Notes under the pieces: generated by a model
What the model saw: the letters and a program-made list of their open reading frames with translations, nothing else
The model's database searches: none
What the model was told of the DNA's origin: nothing
Made by a program: the position numbers and the translations under genes
NCBI RefSeq assembly: GCF_004342585.1
Contig: NZ_SLZQ01000011.1
Coordinates: 1-64,000 of the forward strand
Direction: 5' to 3'
DNA from: Paucimonas lemoignei
Lineage (GTDB): Bacteria > Pseudomonadota > Gammaproteobacteria > Burkholderiales > Burkholderiaceae_D
Length of the DNA: 64,000 nucleotides
Part shown: piece after piece, positions 1 through 9,334 of the stretch
Numbering within the stretch: position 1 is the stretch's first letter
How the letters are laid out: every line of letters starts with the position of its first letter

Positions 1-70
1 GTCGATGCAGACATTAATTGACGGTAGAAAGGAGTGGCACGATAAAATCACCACATTGAATAGCTGAATT

Positions 71-114
71 TGACCTGACAGCCGCATACGTCAAATCGGG
101 CAACTGTCAGGTCA
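71..114. repeat. 11-bp perfect inverted repeat
   Basis: TGACCTGACAG at 71-81 is matched by its reverse complement at 104-114, with a 22-nt spacer. There is no T-run after either arm, so it is not a typical intrinsic terminator. It could be the end of a lost mobile element or a protein-binding site. The palindrome is seen directly; its role is unknown. Confidence 0.5.
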
Positions 115-461
115 GATCGCGTTTACTACAACTTATGTCAGTAGTATCATGCCAATTCAAATTTTACCCTCTGTTTATCCTAATGTTGGGAGTGCTAACA
201 TTTGACCCATGTGGGCCCATAGAAAATAATAAAGCACTGTCTCATGAGAAAATGGATGCGACCAAACTCTATAATGCATTATGGTGCTCGGTGGGGTGAT
301 ATTGCTGCAGACACTCCCAAAGTGCTCTTTGCAACATGCATTTTTGCTGATCGACGTCCTTAGCCGATGTTCTAAAGATTAATACGAACGATGCTGTTGC
401 AGCTGCTTAGATTGTTTTTTCCATTTTTTCTAAATAGAGTCATCACTTTTTGTTTCTAAGT

Positions 462-467
462 TATAAT
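462..467 (+). promoter_or_regulatory. Candidate -10 element for the O-antigen operon
   Basis: A perfect TATAAT lies about 100 nt upstream of the preferred ATG at 566. The -35 position, about 17 bp further upstream, is a poor match to TTGACA, so a sigma70 promoter here would need help or be weak. As no other promoter-like site stands before the long one-directional gene run, it is a reasonable candidate. Confidence 0.3.
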
Positions 468-565
468 TTCTCTTAGTATATTTGTGCACGCCAAATTGTC
501 ACCAATATTGGTCGACTTTGTATTCCTCCTCCGACTTAAGCCCCCCGGTAAAGTATCAAATTAAT

Positions 566-2521
566 ATGCTCGCAGCAAAGCCCACGATTGCCATTCGTTT
601 TAGTAAGCGTCTTGTGTCTATGCGGCGATGGATAAAGACAGCCCTCATGTTGGCGGCGGATTTGGTTGCAATGCCACTCTGCTTTCTAACTGCTATGTTA
701 TTGCGGCTGGGCGACCTTGAAGCTGCCATTGGCTACGGCATCGGCGCATATATTGTAGTGGGGATGCTGACGGTAGGCGTATTTACTTTGTCCGGGTTGT
801 ACCGTGCAGTTATACGCTTTATCGATCAGACGCTACTACGCGCTACTGGCATCAGTCTGGCGCTGGCTGTGGTGAGTGCCTATGCTGTTACGTTTTTCTG
901 GCGATCACAGACATTGCCGGGCAGCGCGCTGGCCATCTATTGGTTCGTGGCTTTTTCCTATGTGGTTGGATCGCGTCTAGCGATACGAAACTTTTTACGC
1001 AAACACATTCCAGGACGCTTGTCGCATCAGAATGTGGTTGCGATTTATGGTGCAGGCAAAACTGGCGCTAAGCTGGCACAGGCTATCCGATTCAGTGATA
1101 AATATCGTGCCGTATGTTTTTTCGATGAAAAAAAGTCACTGAATAATCACAATGTAGCCGGACTAAAGGTATTTCACGCCAGCCGTATGCAAGCATTGGT
1201 GCAGGAGTTGAATATCGGTCTGATCGTAATAGCGATCCCGAGTGCATCGGCAGAACATCGCCGGCGCATCATGCACGATGCCCGTGAGGCAGGCATCAAG
1301 GTCAAGACGTTGCGCAGCGTCGTCGAGCTTGCCGATGAAACCATTTCCTCCCGATCGATTCGCGAAATAAAACTTGAAGATCTTCTCGGTCGTGAGCCGG
1401 TACCGCCGCAGGTGGACCTGTTTGCCCGCTGCGTGCACGGCAAGAGCGTGCTGGTCACCGGTGCAGGAGGTTCTATTGGCAGCGAATTGTGTCGCCAGAT
1501 CATGGCCCAAAAACCAGCGGCGCTTCATCTGCTGGACCATTCCGAATATGCTTTGTATGCCATCGAGCAGGAATTGCGCGCTCGATTTCCCGAGGTGGTA
1601 ATCCACCCATGGCTGGGGTCAGTCTGTGATGCAAAGCTCGTTGAGCGCGTCATGCAAGGCGGAAAGATCAATACGGTATACCATGCGGCGGCTTACAAGC
1701 ACGTGCCGCTAGTCGAAGCCAACATGGCTGAAGGCATCCGCAATAATGTTACAGGCGCGCAGGTCGTTGCCGTTGCTGCAGACAAGTTCCGAGTTCAGAC
1801 TTGCGTGCTGGTTTCTACCGACAAGGCGGTAAGGCCGACCAACATCATGGGTGCCAGCAAGCGTATTGCTGAACTGATATTTCAGGCTGCGTCGCAGAAG
1901 CCTGGGACCTCCACCACTTTCTGCATGGTTCGCTTCGGGAATGTGCTAGGCTCCTCCGGCTCCGTGGTGCCACTATTCAGAAAGCAGATCGAGGAAGGTG
2001 GCCCGATCACCATTACTCATCCTGAAATCGTGCGTTATTTCATGCTGATCCCAGAAGCCGCACAACTGGTAATCCAAGCTGGGGCGATGGCAAAGGGCGG
2101 CGAAGTGTTTGTGCTCGACATGGGTGAGCCAATCAAAATTGTCGATCTGGCACGGACTATGATCGACATGGCAGGGCTGGAAGAGAAAAATGAGGACCAC
2201 CCGTATGGTGATATTGAGATTCGCTATGTCGGTTTACGTCCGGGTGAGAAGCTGTATGAAGAACTGTTGATTGGTAACGAAGCGGAGAGCAGCGAGCATC
2301 CACGAATTATGCGAACAACGGAATACTCGTTTGCACCGGAGATTCTGAGTACGTTGATCGATAATCTGGCTGGCGCATGTGTAATCGGCGACGATGAGGC
2401 GATCAAGCTGGCAATGCGGGAGATTGTCTGCGAATACGGGCCACAACTTGGTAATCTGCCCCGCAAATTAAGCGGACATAAAGGTGAAATTTTCTCCAAT
2501 TTGTCAGTTATTTCTCATTAG
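566..2521 (+). CDS. Membrane-bound UDP-GlcNAc 4,6-dehydratase (PglF/WbpM/CapD family)
   Basis: 651 residues from the ATG at 566 (a TTG at 482 would add 28 unlike-family residues; an ATG at 620 is another option). The N-terminal part has about four membrane segments. Next comes a Rossmann-like domain with GAGKTGAKLA, and then the catalytic SDR domain with TGAGGSIGSE and the Met-containing active site MGASK that replaces the usual YxxxK in this family. Enzymes of this type make UDP-4-keto-6-deoxy-GlcNAc at the inner membrane. In this locus that product can feed two branches: reduction to UDP-QuiNAc (gene at 25955) and transamination on the way to legionaminic acid (gene at 17325). The family call is firm; which branch is used is inferred from neighbours. 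Confidence 0.93.
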   Translation: MLAAKPTIAIRFSKRLVSMRRWIKTALMLAADLVAMPLCFLTAMLLRLGDLEAAIGYGIGAYIVVGMLTVGVFTLSGLYRAVIRFIDQTLLRATGISLALAVVSAYAVTFFWRSQTLPGSALAIYWFVAFSYVVGSRLAIRNFLRKHIPGRLSHQNVVAIYGAGKTGAKLAQAIRFSDKYRAVCFFDEKKSLNNHNVAGLKVFHASRMQALVQELNIGLIVIAIPSASAEHRRRIMHDAREAGIKVKTLRSVVELADETISSRSIREIKLEDLLGREPVPPQVDLFARCVHGKSVLVTGAGGSIGSELCRQIMAQKPAALHLLDHSEYALYAIEQELRARFPEVVIHPWLGSVCDAKLVERVMQGGKINTVYHAAAYKHVPLVEANMAEGIRNNVTGAQVVAVAADKFRVQTCVLVSTDKAVRPTNIMGASKRIAELIFQAASQKPGTSTTFCMVRFGNVLGSSGSVVPLFRKQIEEGGPITITHPEIVRYFMLIPEAAQLVIQAGAMAKGGEVFVLDMGEPIKIVDLARTMIDMAGLEEKNEDHPYGDIEIRYVGLRPGEKLYEELLIGNEAESSEHPRIMRTTEYSFAPEILSTLIDNLAGACVIGDDEAIKLAMREIVCEYGPQLGNLPRKLSGHKGEIFSNLSVISH

Positions 2522-2571
2522 CCAGACCTGCTATCGCTACCAAGCAAATCTGTTAGCCGGTAGTGATAGAC

Positions 2572-2697
2572 TTATAAGCATGCGCGTCTAAACATGGCGA
2601 TCGGCGGCATTGTCCTAATACATAAGTTGGCCTTGGCTGCTTGGCCTCTACCATTAGATCCCATAAAAATGGTGGGTAATCTCCTCCATTTTTCCAT
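2572..2697 (-). pseudogene. Possible IS66-type transposase remnant
   Basis: The minus strand of the gap between the dehydratase and the next gene encodes a 41-residue open fragment. Its FMGSNGRGQAAK stretch and the following spacing of I, T, A and L residues recall the GSD-x-GGE-xAA region near the C-terminus of IS66-family TnpC proteins. The match is from memory and short. No intact transposase or terminal inverted repeats are seen, so this would be a decayed scar. A chance open frame is the alternative. Confidence 0.3.
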
Positions 2698-2735
2698 GGA
2701 GCGGTAGTTCTCCAAACCGAATTAAGTTGATAGCA

Positions 2736-3419
2736 ATGCCACACTCAATTAGAAAAAAAAATATTACAAATGATGACCAAGTACTATCAAGGTTTTCATT
2801 CAGATTGATTATCGTAACTTTGACAGTATGGTTAATTGTTGGCTCAGTTGTAATTTATCTGCGAGATATTTCAATTTGGTTGGGAGTATGGGATAGATTT
2901 TCAATTAATGAAATAAACTACTCAAAGTATATTGATAATAGAGAATCAGCAGAAATATTTGAGGGCCAGTTAATACGTACTCGCCAAGGGTATCGGAACG
3001 GAGCGTTGATTGTTGGGCCGACAACTTTATATAGCCGAGAATTGATTCCTGTAGATAGTTCTTCAGCTTACATGATGAATTTCGATGTTTCTGCCGTAAG
3101 TAATGGCGCGAATGGTAAGACTGGATCGTATATTTTTGCAGGGATTGTACCTTTTGACAAAAACAAGAATCAAATATCAAATCCACGAACACATTTGTAT
3201 GGTGTTGCTTGGAGCGTGCCGGTCAAGATGGCAGATGGTATCCGTAATTTTCGTGGCATTTTTTCTCCAAATGGAGATGGTTTAACGTTGCTCCCTGCTG
3301 ATACCGCTTACATAAAATTAGCAATCGATGTTAATTACGGCGATCCAACTGCGGCAGTCATCGTTTCCAATATTAAATTTGAACGGTCAATCCGTGGTCC
3401 GGTGGGAGAAAAAAAATGA
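2736..3419 (+). CDS. Membrane-anchored periplasmic protein of unknown function
   Basis: 227 residues from the ATG at 2736 (a TTG three codons earlier is also open). A charged N-terminus is followed by one strong membrane segment (about residues 23-45), and then a soluble domain of about 170 residues that should lie in the periplasm. The soluble part is rich in alternating hydrophobic and polar residues and carries an IFAGIVPFDKNKNQI-like stretch, a pattern I associate with beta-sandwich, carbohydrate-binding-like folds. Its stop codon overlaps the start of the next gene (ATGA), so the two are translationally coupled and probably work together in periplasmic sugar transfer. I do not recognise a named family. 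Codon use is AT-rich, unlike the flanking chromosome. Confidence 0.75.
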   Translation: MPHSIRKKNITNDDQVLSRFSFRLIIVTLTVWLIVGSVVIYLRDISIWLGVWDRFSINEINYSKYIDNRESAEIFEGQLIRTRQGYRNGALIVGPTTLYSRELIPVDSSSAYMMNFDVSAVSNGANGKTGSYIFAGIVPFDKNKNQISNPRTHLYGVAWSVPVKMADGIRNFRGIFSPNGDGLTLLPADTAYIKLAIDVNYGDPTAAVIVSNIKFERSIRGPVGEKK

Positions 3420-5230
3420 CATTGATGAAGGGGGGACTCGCAATCGGGCTATTTTGTTTTTTGATCGGACTTATTTGGCCAACACCCAATAAATCTGATT
3501 TTTCGAGCCAAATTGTATTAACAGTAGCCAAGTCATTGTGGCTTAGCTGGTTAGTTGTGGTTATTTCTTATTTGCTAAATATTGGTGACATTTCATTAGC
3601 ATTAATGGCAGTAGTTGTTTGCACGGTTGTTTGGCGATATAAGAATCGCAAAGACAATATCATGACCTTTGCATGCCCCGGGATTTTGACTGTTCTTATT
3701 GTGACCGGCGCATCTGCCTTATTAATTGTTGATTCCCAGGCTGCTAAATCCTTTTTAGAAGGAAACTTGGTTCTTTCTGGGTGGGATATCAACATGTCCT
3801 GGAATCGCTGGGCTATGCAATTATATGAAAATCAGTATAGTCCATATAATGCCGCCTATCCTGTTTTTATTCCCGGAATTTGGTCACTTATTTACAAAGC
3901 TCAGTCCGATCCCTTGACATGGGTGCTGCCTAAGGTATTTCTTCTTATTTTTCCAATAATCGTCCTTATTCAAAATATTCAGCTAGCCGGAAATCGCAAG
4001 CCACTTGCGGCCATCATTATCTTTTTAGTTTTCTCTCAAATTTTCTTAAACAATAAGCTTTTACTAAGCGGTCTTATGGACTCAATAGTAATGATGCTGA
4101 TTTTAATTAGCGGCATTGCACTTTATTTGACGGCGATATCAAAAGATTCAGACCTCGATACAAATATATATGCTTTTTCTGCCGCTCTATTTGCTGGCAT
4201 TGGCGCGATTACAAAACAACCGGGCATGCTCGCTGCCGTCATAGTAGGGATAAGTCTTCTTATTATTGGAATTAAAAAAAAGAAAAATTATAAATGGTAC
4301 GGTCTAATATATGTATTGCTTTTTTTGCCATTATCAACGTTTATGGCAATATACTTAACGACTCCTGAAACGCCGACGCCACTAGGGAATATATCTCACC
4401 TTGCTTTCCTTACCAGTAATGCATCTGGAGGAAGTTTTTATGAACATGCTTGGAAACATATTGTAACGATGTTCGGCAGATTTCCTTTGTTAGTGATCCT
4501 GACGGGAGCTCTTTTAAACTTTGTTTCGCCTAAACGTACCGTAAGCCAAATTGGATTACTGTACTTGAGCGGATCTACTATCGCATTTTTTGCTTATTCA
4601 AATTGCTGTGCCTATGACGAGCGAAATGGCTGGTTTATGATCTCGCTGTTAGGTATTTCTTGTATTTGCGGAGTATCTATCCTTGAGCATGGTCTAAAGC
4701 AAGAAATTTCTGCGATAAGAAAAAAAATTACAGCGCCAATTTTTTGGAAACGCATCAAATCGAATTTATTATTACGGCGGGAATTAGCATTCCGTTATTC
4801 TCATTTTGAATTGGCGGCAATTGGAGTGATAGTAGTGGTTGCTGTCATTGCGCAAATTTCAGTTGGAGAGTCCCAATTCTTAAAATTCGCAAAGGAGGGG
4901 CGTCGTTCAATTGTATGGCCATCGGTTAATCATTTAATCTATTCCCACCTAAATAAATTAGGGAATCAATTTATTATTACCAATTATCCATTTGTGGCGT
5001 ATTTGCCAGATCTCGAGGGCAGGTATAGGTCGTGCTCAGAATTTCAATGTGTAAGCTCCTTGATTGCTCAGCACCCCGGAAGCGTAGTTTTGCTCGGGCG
5101 AGACTCTTTTGACTATCCTGAGCTAAGGAAGTCACTGAAGCCGGACGATATATTGGGGACAGAAGAAAAGCATGGTTTCTCAATTACTCGAGGTCTATCT
5201 ACGAAAGATTTACAGACATCCGAAAAATAG
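3416..5230 (+). CDS. Polytopic GT-C type glycosyltransferase-like membrane protein
   Basis: 604 residues with about ten or more membrane segments. An early extramembrane stretch after the first helices carries a WDINMSWNRW motif, where GT-C enzymes usually have their acidic catalytic residue, and a late soluble tail of about 100 residues follows. This layout fits lipid-phosphate-sugar-dependent transferases (ArnT/GT39-like) that act on the periplasmic side. It overlaps the preceding membrane-anchored gene by 4 bp and is followed 213 bp later by a fused GtrB-GtrA protein, which would supply the undecaprenyl-phosphate sugar. The specific sugar is not readable. A Wzy-like polymerase is a less likely alternative, since another gene fits Wzy better. 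Confidence 0.65.
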   Translation: MTLMKGGLAIGLFCFLIGLIWPTPNKSDFSSQIVLTVAKSLWLSWLVVVISYLLNIGDISLALMAVVVCTVVWRYKNRKDNIMTFACPGILTVLIVTGASALLIVDSQAAKSFLEGNLVLSGWDINMSWNRWAMQLYENQYSPYNAAYPVFIPGIWSLIYKAQSDPLTWVLPKVFLLIFPIIVLIQNIQLAGNRKPLAAIIIFLVFSQIFLNNKLLLSGLMDSIVMMLILISGIALYLTAISKDSDLDTNIYAFSAALFAGIGAITKQPGMLAAVIVGISLLIIGIKKKKNYKWYGLIYVLLFLPLSTFMAIYLTTPETPTPLGNISHLAFLTSNASGGSFYEHAWKHIVTMFGRFPLLVILTGALLNFVSPKRTVSQIGLLYLSGSTIAFFAYSNCCAYDERNGWFMISLLGISCICGVSILEHGLKQEISAIRKKITAPIFWKRIKSNLLLRRELAFRYSHFELAAIGVIVVVAVIAQISVGESQFLKFAKEGRRSIVWPSVNHLIYSHLNKLGNQFIITNYPFVAYLPDLEGRYRSCSEFQCVSSLIAQHPGSVVLLGRDSFDYPELRKSLKPDDILGTEEKHGFSITRGLSTKDLQTSEK

Positions 5231-5443
5231 AGCTAAATGGAAAAGTGGCCTCGCCAATTTTGGGGTATTTGAGTAAATTTGTGCTTCGCTAGCTTATATA
5301 TTTTATGCTGCAAGTGTTAGTTACTTAAACTGTTACCCCTTGTGCGCCAGCCACGTTCGCCAACATACTTGGTCTAGCACGCAAAAACTAAAAGATAAAA
5401 TTCTGCCTTATTCCTTCATTAGATTGCCTACCTGCATTTCAAC

Positions 5444-6502
5444 ATGATATTGATCCCCGCATTTGAACCTGATCGTACATTGATTAGCTTGATTGATAAT
5501 ATCAAAAAGTTAATGACACAATTAGGTGAAGAATTTTCTATTCTTGTAGTAGATGATGGATCAAAAACCGAGAAGTCAAAACAAGTGTTCCAGGAATTAA
5601 TTGCACGCGGTGTTGAAGTTCAAGTGCACGACATAAACAAAGGTAAAGGTGCTGCGTTAAAATCGGGATTGGCAGAAGCAAAACGCCGTGGATTAGATTT
5701 TGTCGTAACTGCGGATGCAGATGGCCAGCATGCCCCGGAAGACATCATCAGAGTGCTTAAGGCCGGGAATCTAAAAGGTGATACGGTTATCCTTGGAAAA
5801 CGGGAATTTGACTCTAATACTCCCTTCAGATCTCGGTTTGGCAATATTCTAACGGCATATATTTTCCACCTACTTCATGGGCAATTGATAAAGGATACGC
5901 AAACAGGCCTTAGATATATCCCTAAAAGTTGCTTTGACGATCTTCTTAAAATCAATAAAGACCGATATGACTTTGAATTATCGGCGCTGATCTTATTTGC
6001 TAAGTCGCAAAAATTGCAGGAATTAGAAATTAAAACAATTTACGAACCCGGAAACCCGTCTTCCCATTTCAGAAAAATCCGCGATTCCGCCAAAATTTAT
6101 GCTGTCTTGTTCCGTGGGGGAATAGTTTCTTTGACGCTTGCACTGATAGATTTTCTGACATTTCATATAGTAGAGCAATTAACAAGTTCTACAATCACAT
6201 CAGTAATTACTGCAAGAATTATTGGGACATTCGGTTATTTTTTTATGGCTCGAGGTTTTGTGTACAACGCAACGGAACGATTGTTTATACCCCTATTAAA
6301 ATATGTGACATTAGTAATAATAAATATTGCGTTACTTGTTCCTTTGATTGATACGGCGAAGGCGTTGCTAAATTGGCCAAAAACAGCAGCCTATATATTA
6401 TTTACCTTTATTTTGTTTATATTTAATTTTTACATTCAAAAATTACTTGTGTTTAATGAAGGTGGAGTAATGTCGCCTAAGATTAACGGAAATGAAAAAT
6501 AA
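5444..6502 (+). CDS. Fused GtrB-GtrA: GT2 glycosyltransferase with C-terminal flippase domain
   Basis: 352 residues. Residues 1 to about 215 form a GT2 domain of the dolichyl-phosphate mannose synthase type: nucleotide-binding VVDDGS near residue 35 and the metal-binding TADADGQH near residue 85. Residues about 220-340 contain four membrane segments in the pattern of the GtrA flippase family. In most gtr systems GtrA and GtrB are separate; here one chain would load a sugar onto undecaprenyl phosphate and move it across the inner membrane. The upstream GT-C gene is the likely final transferase. No good ribosome-binding site precedes the ATG at 5444, but no upstream start fits the family better. 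Confidence 0.85.
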   Translation: MILIPAFEPDRTLISLIDNIKKLMTQLGEEFSILVVDDGSKTEKSKQVFQELIARGVEVQVHDINKGKGAALKSGLAEAKRRGLDFVVTADADGQHAPEDIIRVLKAGNLKGDTVILGKREFDSNTPFRSRFGNILTAYIFHLLHGQLIKDTQTGLRYIPKSCFDDLLKINKDRYDFELSALILFAKSQKLQELEIKTIYEPGNPSSHFRKIRDSAKIYAVLFRGGIVSLTLALIDFLTFHIVEQLTSSTITSVITARIIGTFGYFFMARGFVYNATERLFIPLLKYVTLVIINIALLVPLIDTAKALLNWPKTAAYILFTFILFIFNFYIQKLLVFNEGGVMSPKINGNEK

Positions 6503-6723
6503 TATTTTTTCTTTGCGAAGGGGGGATGCTGCTTTAAAGAGAAAACAGGCAGAGAGTGACTTATACTCGCACCTTCAGAATGAGTTAACCATTATCTTGC
6601 TCGTGCGTTCTCCGCTACCAGACAATTATTTTTTAATAATTTTGTAGGCAGTTATGACTGCGGCGAATGCTGTAAAAACGGTAAAAATTCACTTAGTATA
6701 TTTTCAAATAGCCATTGATTTAA

Positions 6724-7605
6724 ATGCAAAATACAGAAACTAAAGAAACATCGTTCATAAACAATGATCGAGGAGAACGGAGTGGCTTATCTGAAATTAT
6801 TCAATTTGCAAAAGAAGGGAAATACTGGATCATTTCTTCGACAGTTACATGTTTTATACTTGGAGTGGCAATTGCTTTTCTAACTCCTCCGACATATGAA
6901 GCAGTAGCAAGTATACAAATGGCCTCCATCACGAGCAAAGACGTTGACACACCGGTCGTGGTTGCCGAAAAACTTAAACTCCCAAGTTATTACTCCGAAC
7001 AAACTTTTAAAGTTTGTCAAATTGCAGAGCATCCAACTGCAGGGCGTTATTTGTCAAAAGAGCTCCGACCAACAGCAATAAAAAATGCATCAATTATCAA
7101 CCTTAGGTTCAGGGGACAATCGCCCAGCAAGGCTCAGCGTTGCTTAGAGTCTGTGCTTGCTGATATTAGAAAAGATCAAGCTACTTTAGCAAAGCCCGCA
7201 TTAGAAATAAAGCAAGCAGAGCTTCGCGCATTAGAGCTAAAACTCGAGGCATCAGAAGCTTTAAAAGCCCAACTACCAGTAAAAAATATTGATTTTGTGT
7301 TCGACAACTCTAAGATTTCCGGCTCTGCTTTATTGTTAGCAACATTAATTACAGCGGAAAATGACATAAGGAATTTACGAAGTCAAATATCTGATTTGAA
7401 AATTGCTTTATCTGAGCCGCAAACAAAACAGGCTTCTCTCGTGGCGCCTATTTACGCGCCCAATATAGAGGCAGAGCCTCAAAAGCTATTAATCCTTCTA
7501 GCTTCAGTATTTGCGGGACTTGTGCTTGGCATATTAATATTTGCAACAAAAAAATCCATTATCGCAAACGGTGCTAGATTAAATCGTACGCACTCAACGG
7601 ATTAG
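6724..7605 (+). CDS. wzz: Wzz-type chain-length determinant
   Basis: 293 residues with the classic layout of a polysaccharide co-polymerase: a short cytoplasmic N-terminus, a first membrane segment at about residues 35-56, a periplasmic part of about 190 residues with a long helical stretch rich in Glu, Lys and Ala, and a second membrane segment at about 257-279 preceded by a Pro-containing stretch. There is no cytoplasmic kinase domain, so it fits O-antigen Wzz rather than a Wzc exporter kinase. It sits just before the Wzy-like and Wzx-like genes. It is expected to set the length of the polymer made by Wzy. Confidence 0.82.
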   Translation: MQNTETKETSFINNDRGERSGLSEIIQFAKEGKYWIISSTVTCFILGVAIAFLTPPTYEAVASIQMASITSKDVDTPVVVAEKLKLPSYYSEQTFKVCQIAEHPTAGRYLSKELRPTAIKNASIINLRFRGQSPSKAQRCLESVLADIRKDQATLAKPALEIKQAELRALELKLEASEALKAQLPVKNIDFVFDNSKISGSALLLATLITAENDIRNLRSQISDLKIALSEPQTKQASLVAPIYAPNIEAEPQKLLILLASVFAGLVLGILIFATKKSIIANGARLNRTHSTD

Positions 7606-7664
7606 CCATCACTAAAAATAACCGCAAGTTATTGATGTCTTTAGTCTTGGCCGAACAATTCATA

Positions 7665-7808
7665 TTAATTAGGGATTGATTGATGCAGGAGGCAATACGT
7701 TTCAAGATAATTCTCGAAGTGGCCATGTGATTGCCCCATTTTGCGCCTAACAGCTCTAATGGTGCGCTCGATATTTTTATGGGCTCGAAAGCAGTGAAAT
7801 TGAGCTGC
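7665..7808 (-). pseudogene. Possible transposase C-terminal remnant
   Basis: In the 233-bp gap between wzz and the wzy-like gene, the minus strand encodes a stop-free, basic 47-residue stretch that contains FRAHKNIERTIRAVRRK and ends at a TAA at 7665-7667. An in-frame stop lies directly upstream. The basic, arginine-rich tail resembles the end of an IS transposase, but I cannot name the family. It is reported as a likely scar of a past insertion; a chance open frame cannot be excluded. Confidence 0.25.
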
Positions 7809-7889
7809 CTACACCACGAGTACTAACTTCGTCGAACCGTGCCAAGTATTAAAATTCGCGCAATTCGCGAAAGGTGCTCTATAGTTTCT

Positions 7890-9260
7890 ATGTTGCGAAT
7901 GCCAACTGTTCTGTCTCACGACTCCTCTATTTTCAAGCCGGTGGGTATAACTGCGACTGTCGCATTGTACCTATTTGGAATCGTTTTTTTATACTCAGCT
8001 CATGTTGCTGGCGTATCGAACCTTTGGTATTTCGTTAGCCTTTACTTTTTGCATTTATTTCTGTTGCCGCCGACACGGACAATTTCCCCTGCGAGCGTGC
8101 TATACGGCTATTACGGGCTTTGGTTCATCGTAGCACCAATATTTGCCAAAAGGTATGAGGATTATGTTTTTACTCTTCCAGAATATACCTTGGCAATCGT
8201 ATTGGCATATTCGGTATTTGGTTCGGGACTAATTGCCCTTTACATAGGTGAATTTGCGGGGGCACGTCAGTATCTGCCTAAGATGCAGAAAGTCGAAATT
8301 GACGAAAAACCACAACGTCGGCTACAAATTTCAATTTTAGTTTTATACGCCATTGCCAGCGTTGCGGTCATGATGATCGTCATAAGCTCTGGTGGATTGG
8401 CAAAGTGGATTGCTGATCCTGGCGATGCGTTTCTTAACAGAGGTGGCTCCGGTATCTATGTGATCATCAGCCATTTTTCCGCATTTGCGCTCGCAGCAAT
8501 ATCTGGTTACTACACATACGTACGTGGATCAAAACTGCCGATTGTGAGTTATTTGATATGGTTAGCAATAACATCTCCAGTCCATGGAAGTAAGTTGCAT
8601 ATTGCTACACTGGGGATAGTTTTGTTCATGCCGTGGCTCTCAAAGCTTCGGCCATTAAGTTTTAAGTCGATAATTTTTTATTTTTTCTTGGCATTCGTCT
8701 TTTTTCTTGGAATGTACTTCCGTGGCTTGACTTGGGAGGACATGGCATTCAGCCTGCCTTATGTGCTGAATTATTTTTCAGCATTGGAAAATTTGGCTTT
8801 CTCTATACGTGATTTTGATCCTGGTTTTATTACTACTTTCTTTCTTCCGTTTGTTAAATTCCTCACCCCCTTCGGGCTGGCGGAGCCAAACATGTATTTC
8901 GATATGAATCACATGTTAACGGATCATTATTATCCAGAGGCGTGGGAGATACGTGCTACAGAACAGTGGCCCGTAGAAACGGATCTTTACTTAAATTTTT
9001 ACTTCATTTGCGGGTTGCCTCTCGTAGCTGGATATTTTTACATTGTCGGATTTTTGCATGGTCGAGCGCATTCCGTAAAAACATTAGGCTGGATATTTGT
9101 TAGCACTCTTATGTCAGTTTGGATGATTTCTCATCTGCGGGGTAGTTTGTATAACCATACGGATTTTTACCAATATCCATATCTAATTCTAATGTTTTTG
9201 TTATTTAAAAATTTTTATCTCGAAGATCCTGCTGGACAATCAAATAGTAAAAAAGATTGA
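7890..9260 (+). CDS. wzy: O-antigen polymerase (Wzy-like)
   Basis: 456 residues from the ATG at 7890; a GTG at 7839 would add 17 basic, non-hydrophobic residues that do not look like a membrane protein start. The protein has about eleven or twelve membrane segments with one large extramembrane loop in the second half (about residues 295-375), rich in Asp, Glu, His and aromatic residues, which is typical of Wzy polymerases. Wzy proteins have little sequence conservation, so the call rests on topology and on position between Wzz and Wzx. It would join repeat units at the periplasmic face. Confidence 0.7.
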   Translation: MLRMPTVLSHDSSIFKPVGITATVALYLFGIVFLYSAHVAGVSNLWYFVSLYFLHLFLLPPTRTISPASVLYGYYGLWFIVAPIFAKRYEDYVFTLPEYTLAIVLAYSVFGSGLIALYIGEFAGARQYLPKMQKVEIDEKPQRRLQISILVLYAIASVAVMMIVISSGGLAKWIADPGDAFLNRGGSGIYVIISHFSAFALAAISGYYTYVRGSKLPIVSYLIWLAITSPVHGSKLHIATLGIVLFMPWLSKLRPLSFKSIIFYFFLAFVFFLGMYFRGLTWEDMAFSLPYVLNYFSALENLAFSIRDFDPGFITTFFLPFVKFLTPFGLAEPNMYFDMNHMLTDHYYPEAWEIRATEQWPVETDLYLNFYFICGLPLVAGYFYIVGFLHGRAHSVKTLGWIFVSTLMSVWMISHLRGSLYNHTDFYQYPYLILMFLLFKNFYLEDPAGQSNSKKD

Positions 9261-9334
9261 ATTCCCAATTGGTATAGGCTGTTTAATCAAAGATTATCCG
9301 CCCAACCACGGAACTTGAGAATATATTCAATTTA

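Larger units (their letters stand above)
1..565. other. Upstream region of the polysaccharide locus, no gene seen
   Basis: No convincing coding region is visible here. The stretch is AT-rich and carries an 11-bp inverted repeat at 71-81 and 104-114 and a consensus-like TATAAT at 462-467. I looked for a JUMPstart element, common upstream of enterobacterial O-antigen loci, and found none. The open frame that starts with a TTG codon at 482 is an upstream extension of the first gene and lacks family-like residues, so I treat 482-565 as leader. Confidence 0.6.
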
